Positions 13,959 to 16,994 of a DNA stretch of 16,994 nt are shown piece by piece. Source of the DNA: Bacillota bacterium (GTDB lineage: Bacteria > Bacillota > Clostridia > Acetivibrionales > DTU013); contig JAEYOP010000001.1 of assembly GCA_023411575.1 (NCBI GenBank), positions 1 through 16,994 of the forward strand, given 5' to 3'. The notes below the pieces were generated by a model. The model made no database searches. It worked only from the letters and a program-made list of their open reading frames with translations, and was not told the origin of the DNA. The position numbers and the translations under genes are program-made. Positions within the stretch are counted from its first letter, which is position 1; every line of letters starts with the position of its first letter.

Positions 13959-14770
13959 TTCCTCACCCCACCTTTGTATAAGCTGAACAAGAACGCCAGT
14001 ACGACAGGAATTGCAACCGCCTGATAAACAAACAGCAGATAGTAGGACGGCTGATAGATCAGCTTGTACAGGTCTCCGCTGAAGGCGTACAGAATGGCAA
14101 ACGGCAGCATCAGGGCAGCCGTGGCCGCAAGAAGAACCGGATAGTTCCGGACTCCCGCCCGGATCCCCTTCCGGAAGCACGCAAACACCCCGTCGCCCCT
14201 CTCGAGATAGATCGCGGGAAGCCACAGTTCGATCAGCGGATACAGGAACAGGGATATCCCCAATACAACAATCTGGAGGATGTTCTGGAATTCCATCATG
14301 GATGCGTAATCAAACCTGCCGGATATTGTACTCGTAATGATAAATGGAGTGGAGCAGATTGAAAAGATTATGCTGAAGCCGGCAACCAGCGCGCAAAGCA
14401 ATAAAGCGGACAGCAGGGTTTTCCCGGTAAATTTGCGTATGCCGAAAAGGAAGACCTTCATCGAAGCCTTGCCTTCGTTGACCGCTGCCGCCATCATATT
14501 TCCGTATCCGGAAAGGAACAGGACGCCCAGGATGCCGTACACCAGCATAAAAAGGTATATTTTCAGCGTGGACAGCAGAATGCCGGTCATTTGGGCAATA
14601 TCCGCCGAGGGGGCGGATGGATTTTGATAGAACCCCTTGGAGAGCTCCAGCATTTTTTGGGTTTCCGGCAGGAACAATACCGTCGGGACCGCGTATGCGG
14701 CTACTGCCAGAAGAATCAGCACAATAAGCAAAGGGTTGTTTTTCAGCAGGATGAAGGATTTTTTCAGCAT
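13955..14770 (-). CDS. Unrecognised polytopic membrane protein, about six helices
   Basis: The 271-residue protein has six hydrophobic segments (roughly 13-34, 68-90, 117-145, 163-188, 209-230, 242-264) and a positive N-terminus, LKK. A cytoplasmic-looking KGIRAGVRNYP precedes helix five, resembling the repeat-helix arrangement of DUF975/DUF4013-like membrane proteins, but I cannot assign it. No transporter or enzyme motif is visible. The start at ATG 14770 has GGGGGAG 4 nt before it; a TTG 39 nt upstream is less likely. It overlaps the aldo/keto reductase gene by 4 nt (ATGA), so the pair is translationally coupled, and it has its own promoter 39 nt upstream. Confidence 0.82.
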   Translation of the reverse strand: MLKKSFILLKNNPLLIVLILLAVAAYAVPTVLFLPETQKMLELSKGFYQNPSAPSADIAQMTGILLSTLKIYLFMLVYGILGVLFLSGYGNMMAAAVNEGKASMKVFLFGIRKFTGKTLLSALLLCALVAGFSIIFSICSTPFIITSTISGRFDYASMMEFQNILQIVVLGISLFLYPLIELWLPAIYLERGDGVFACFRKGIRAGVRNYPVLLAATAALMLPFAILYAFSGDLYKLIYQPSYYLLFVYQAVAIPVVLAFLFSLYKGGVRK

Positions 14771-14808
14771 GGCGCTCCCCCTTTTGGATCGTCGAAATAC
14801 CTTCCCCA

Positions 14809-14837
14809 ATTATACCAATAAATCCCGTAATCGGCAA
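14809..14837 (-). promoter_or_regulatory. Promoter of the membrane protein and aldo/keto reductase pair
   Basis: On the minus strand TTGCCG (14837-14832) and a perfect TATAAT (14814-14809) are separated by 17 nt. The predicted start near 14802 leaves about 32 nt before the membrane-protein ATG. Confidence 0.78.
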
Positions 14838-14863
14838 CTACGCCAAGCGCAGGATATGGAGCG

Positions 14864-14903
14864 ATAAAATCAAGACGGGCAAGCCGCAAGCTTGCCCGTC
14901 TTG
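14864..14903 (-). terminator. Terminator of the AraC-family gene
   Basis: A perfect 14-bp stem (14871-14884 with 14890-14903) closes on a 5-nt loop. It is followed on the minus strand by ATTTTAT, a short T tract. It starts 13 nt after the AraC-family stop and isolates that gene from the promoter at 14809-14837. Confidence 0.8.
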
Positions 14904-14915
14904 AAAATAAATTGA

Positions 14916-15884
14916 TTATGATTTCCGTACCGGCCTGATATATTTCCAAAACCGCTCCGGATTATGGTAAAAGTAAATTATTCTGCCCGGGGAAGTATCA
15001 AAGCAGTAGCCGGTGCCTGCAAAATCAAAAGTTGCCATTGCCTTTTCAACCTTTTCCTCTACACTGCGATTTTCCTGCTCATAATCGAACGGTCCATGTT
15101 CAAAAACAATATACTCGGCTTCGGGAACATCAATTATAAGCATTTGTGGCGGTACTTCGCCGTTATAATCAAAAGGAAGACGTACACCATAACACTCTGT
15201 ACGTGGAATACCCCAATCGCAGAGTCTGCCGTCCGGGTCATTAATGTACGCCATGATCTGACCGCTGCTGCTGTTCGATTCGCTTCCGCCATCGTCATCC
15301 AATTTGCCCTTGATGCTATCGAGCAAGCCGCAAATTGTTTCGCAGTCCTGTCCCGGAATAAGACTTTGCTTTTGCCAAAAATCCCAATACCCATTACTCT
15401 CATAGTTTTTAATGTGCAAAAATTGGTGTGCGGGAATGGTTACAAAATAAATTTTAACATCCTCTGCAGATTTCATCATACCAATCTCTCCAAATCCTAA
15501 AAAGTAGCGGTCGAAAGGACTTATTTTTGTACGAAGAACGACAGGCTTGGGCTTTTCTCGGTATCCGCTTGGCGTTACGCCGTATGTTCCCTTGAAAGCT
15601 CTGGTAAAAGCTTCATGTGATGAAAAACCATAATCAAAAGCAATGTCCAAAATGCTTTTTTCACTATCCCGGACCTCTTTTAGTGCAAAGGCTAATTTTC
15701 TATGCCGCAGATAATCCCTGAATTGCATACCCGATATTTCTTTGAATTTTCTCGTTGTGTGAAATTCGGAATACCCCAGCCTGCGGGAAAGAAAGCGTAG
15801 TGTCAAGGCTTCATCATTATAGTTTTTAATACATTTGTCAATTTCATCAACGATTATTTGAATTTGCTTCTGCCATTCGTACAT
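14916..15884 (-). CDS. AraC-family regulator with a GyrI-like effector domain
   Basis: The 322-residue protein has an N-terminal AraC/XylS DNA-binding domain with two helix-turn-helix motifs: LRFLSRRLGYSEFHTTRKFK (29-48) and ILDIAFDYGFSSHEAFTRAF (78-97), followed by the signature YGVTPSGYR. The remainder (about 145-322) is a GyrI-like/effector-binding domain of the type found in Rob and SbmC-like proteins, with IPAHQFLHIKNY and EYIVFEHGPF. It would respond to a small hydrophobic ligand and activate transcription, but the target is unknown. I chose ATG 15884 (MYEWQKQ) over GTG 15896 on remembered homologue starts; neither has a strong ribosome site. It is monocistronic, followed by a terminator and preceded by a group II intron end. 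Confidence 0.9.
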   Translation of the reverse strand: MYEWQKQIQIIVDEIDKCIKNYNDEALTLRFLSRRLGYSEFHTTRKFKEISGMQFRDYLRHRKLAFALKEVRDSEKSILDIAFDYGFSSHEAFTRAFKGTYGVTPSGYREKPKPVVLRTKISPFDRYFLGFGEIGMMKSAEDVKIYFVTIPAHQFLHIKNYESNGYWDFWQKQSLIPGQDCETICGLLDSIKGKLDDDGGSESNSSSGQIMAYINDPDGRLCDWGIPRTECYGVRLPFDYNGEVPPQMLIIDVPEAEYIVFEHGPFDYEQENRSVEEKVEKAMATFDFAGTGYCFDTSPGRIIYFYHNPERFWKYIRPVRKS

Positions 15885-15919
15885 TCGTCTGTCCACTTCG
15901 TTTCAACCACCCTATAGTC

Positions 15920-15925
15920 ATTATA
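15920..15925 (-). promoter_or_regulatory. Candidate -10 box of the AraC-family gene
   Basis: A perfect TATAAT on the minus strand lies 36 nt before the ATG at 15884. No acceptable -35 hexamer is found 15-19 nt upstream. The -10 sits in a small inverted repeat (CTATA-ATGAC-TATAG), so it may need an activator. Confidence 0.4.
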
Positions 15926-15977
15926 GAGTAATGGAACTTGCATTGCTTGATTTTACTTGCTGAAAATAAAACCTCTA

Positions 15978-16007
15978 GTAGACACGGGCGTTGCCGCCCA
16001 TGCCCCT
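15978..16007 (-). ncRNA. Group II intron domain VI
   Basis: On the minus strand GGGCATGGGC pairs with GCCCGTGTCT (about 10 pairs including G-U wobbles) around GGCAAC. An unpaired A in the following TACT is a candidate branch-point region. Position directly 3' of domain V matches the canonical order. Confidence 0.65.
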
Positions 16008-16011
16008 ATAC

Positions 16012-16046
16012 AAAACCGTACGTGCCCTATTAAGGCATACGGCTTT
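16012..16046 (-). ncRNA. Group II intron domain V (catalytic hairpin)
   Basis: On the minus strand AAGCCGTATGCC and GGGCACGTACGGTT fold as domain V. AGC forms the catalytic triad, AAGCCGTA pairs with TACGGTTT including the G-U wobble, CG is the two-base bulge, and TGCC pairs with GGCA below the loop. It starts about 15 nt after the maturase stop codon. Confidence 0.88.
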
Positions 16047-16060
16047 TCACAACATATTCT

Positions 16061-16994
16061 TCACCTATAGAATAAACTAACCTTGATCGTCGGTTCGAGT
16101 ACTGGGTGAGTTTTCAGCACCCCTCTGAAGAAAGCCGGAATAGAATAACTTCTCTTTTGGCTTCTTCTATTCAGCCATTTGAACAATGTCCATTTGACTA
16201 TCGTCTGAAATCTCTTTACACTTTTAGTATTATCGGTTACCCCATAATACTGATAGTGCCCTCTTAACTTCTGATTAATCTTCTTAATCAGCTCCCCTAC
16301 CGGAAGGGTTCGATTCTCCCTTATCCATTCTTTCATTGCTTGTACCTTGCCTCGGAATTTCTTCCTGCTTGTCTTTACCTTGCACCGAAAGAATCTGCTA
16401 TCGCCGTTTTCGCCACAATAAAATGTAAATCCCAGAAAGTCAAAGGTCTCCGGTTTCCCTTCTCCTCTATTCTCTCTGTTATGTTTAGCAAATCTACCGA
16501 ATTCCAATATTTTCGTCTTGTCCAGCGACAATTCAAGTCCAAATTTCCTGAATCTCTCTATCAGACTTCTGTAGAATGCTTCCGCCTCCCATTTGTTCTG
16601 AAAGCAACAGACAAAATCATCGCAATACCTTATCAGATATGCCTGACCTTGACACTGCCTTTTTACTACAACATTGAACCAACTGTCCAACACATAGTGC
16701 AAATATATATTTGCCAGTACCGGTGAGGCTCCATTCCCCTGTGGAGTGCCCCTCTCGCTGTCGAGATATTTCCCGTTTTCCATAATCCCGGCTTTCAAGA
16801 ACTTTTCGATTATCTCTATAAACTTCTTGTCTGCTATGTCATGTTCCAGAAATTTAATAAGCCATTCATGGTCTACATTGTCAAAGAATGATTTAATATC
16901 CGCTTCAACTATGTAATTTACCTTCCGGTATTGTACCATTTCTATGACTTCTCTTACAGCTTGATGACAGTTCCTGCTGGGTCTGAAACCAAAT
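16061..16994 (-). CDS. ltrA: Group II intron reverse transcriptase/maturase, N-terminus cut by window edge
   Basis: The visible 311 residues start at FGFRPSRNCHQAV (RT block 2 region) and include ADIKSFFDNVDHEW, the first catalytic Asp region, RGTPQGNGASPVLANIYLHY, and the polymerase motif YCDDFVC. YCDD is a variant of the common YADD, with both Asp present, so activity is expected. After the RT palm/fingers comes a thumb/X maturase domain (TSRKKFRGKVQAMKEW, then LIKKINQKLRGHYQYYGV and a conserved KWLNRRSQ). The protein ends with KVSLFYR and no HNH endonuclease domain is seen, so mobility would be endonuclease-independent. It binds its intron RNA to aid splicing and retrohoming. The gene sits in domain IV; domain V follows after about 15 nt. 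Confidence 0.93.
   Translation of the reverse strand, partial: FGFRPSRNCHQAVREVIEMVQYRKVNYIVEADIKSFFDNVDHEWLIKFLEHDIADKKFIEIIEKFLKAGIMENGKYLDSERGTPQGNGASPVLANIYLHYVLDSWFNVVVKRQCQGQAYLIRYCDDFVCCFQNKWEAEAFYRSLIERFRKFGLELSLDKTKILEFGRFAKHNRENRGEGKPETFDFLGFTFYCGENGDSRFFRCKVKTSRKKFRGKVQAMKEWIRENRTLPVGELIKKINQKLRGHYQYYGVTDNTKSVKRFQTIVKWTLFKWLNRRSQKRSYSIPAFFRGVLKTHPVLEPTIKVSLFYR

Larger units (their letters stand above)
15978..16994 (-). mobile_element. Group II intron, 3' part (right side of window cut off)
   Basis: The reverse transcriptase/maturase gene is followed on the minus strand by a recognisable domain V and domain VI, which defines a group II intron, a retrotransposing self-splicing ribozyme. 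The intron 5' end and exon lie outside the window. The 3' end is placed at about 15978, right after the domain VI stem (a TAC next to the stem), with a few bases of uncertainty. The 3' exon is the promoter region of the AraC-family gene. Confidence 0.85.

Noticed and set aside
13959..14225. Upstream extension of the aldo/keto reductase to 14225
   Set aside because: The extra residues are out of frame with the membrane protein that occupies this DNA, and GAGGAA precedes the ATG at 13958.
1..16994. Tandem spacer-repeat arrays, tRNA or rRNA genes, prophage or toxin-antitoxin modules
   Set aside because: None seen on reading both strands; the only mobile element is the group II intron at the right edge.

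Overview
This window looks like chromosomal DNA from an anaerobic member of the Clostridia (Firmicutes). The support is a ferredoxin-dependent 2-oxoacid oxidoreductase operon, rubrerythrin, a type III glutamine synthetase, a YmaF-family protein, a cofactor-independent phosphoglycerate mutase-like enzyme, strong GGAGG-type ribosome binding sites, and TTGNNN-17-TATAAT promoters. Coding DNA is moderately GC-rich and intergenic DNA is AT-rich. Genus cannot be set from what is visible. Most of the window is ordinary core metabolism. I see no CRISPR array, tRNA, rRNA, prophage or recognisable defence system.

Layout. Bases 1-2583 (minus strand): a CapA-family metallophosphatase-like protein running off the left edge, a YdeI/OmpD-associated protein, and rubrerythrin. 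Bases 2794-5424 (plus): a small histidine-rich YmaF-family gene and glnN, with a promoter and an intrinsic terminator between them. Bases 5611-8185 (minus): a four-gene 2-oxoacid:ferredoxin oxidoreductase operon (delta, alpha, beta, gamma; VOR/KOR type) with its own promoter, whose -35 box lies at the centre of a 28-bp palindrome. Bases 8291-11374 (minus): a MinD-like P-loop ATPase, the tRNA-modifying enzyme TcdA, and an unrecognised membrane-anchored extracellular protein with three low-complexity linkers. Bases 11456-12777 (plus): an apgM-like gene, divergent from the previous block, with a repeat-rich leader that can form alternative hairpins. Bases 12882-14770 (minus): a six-helix membrane protein overlapping by 4 nt an aldo/keto reductase with two C-terminal 4Fe-4S cysteine sets. 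Bases 14916-15884 (minus): an AraC-type regulator with a GyrI-like C-terminal domain. Bases 15978-16994 (minus): the 3' part of a group II intron with its reverse transcriptase/maturase, domain V and domain VI; it runs off the right edge.

How the genes work together. The oxidoreductase operon would couple branched-chain or other 2-oxoacid oxidation to ferredoxin reduction, fitting fermentative amino-acid metabolism. GlnN assimilates ammonium, and rubrerythrin removes peroxide. Convergent pairs (glnN/oxidoreductase; apgM/aldo-keto reductase) are separated by strong terminators, and divergent pairs share compact promoter regions. The parts most worth a second look are regulatory: the apgM leader, the oxidoreductase promoter palindrome, and the terminator just downstream of the glnN promoter. 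Among proteins, the unrecognised 516-residue gene coupled to tcdA stands out.
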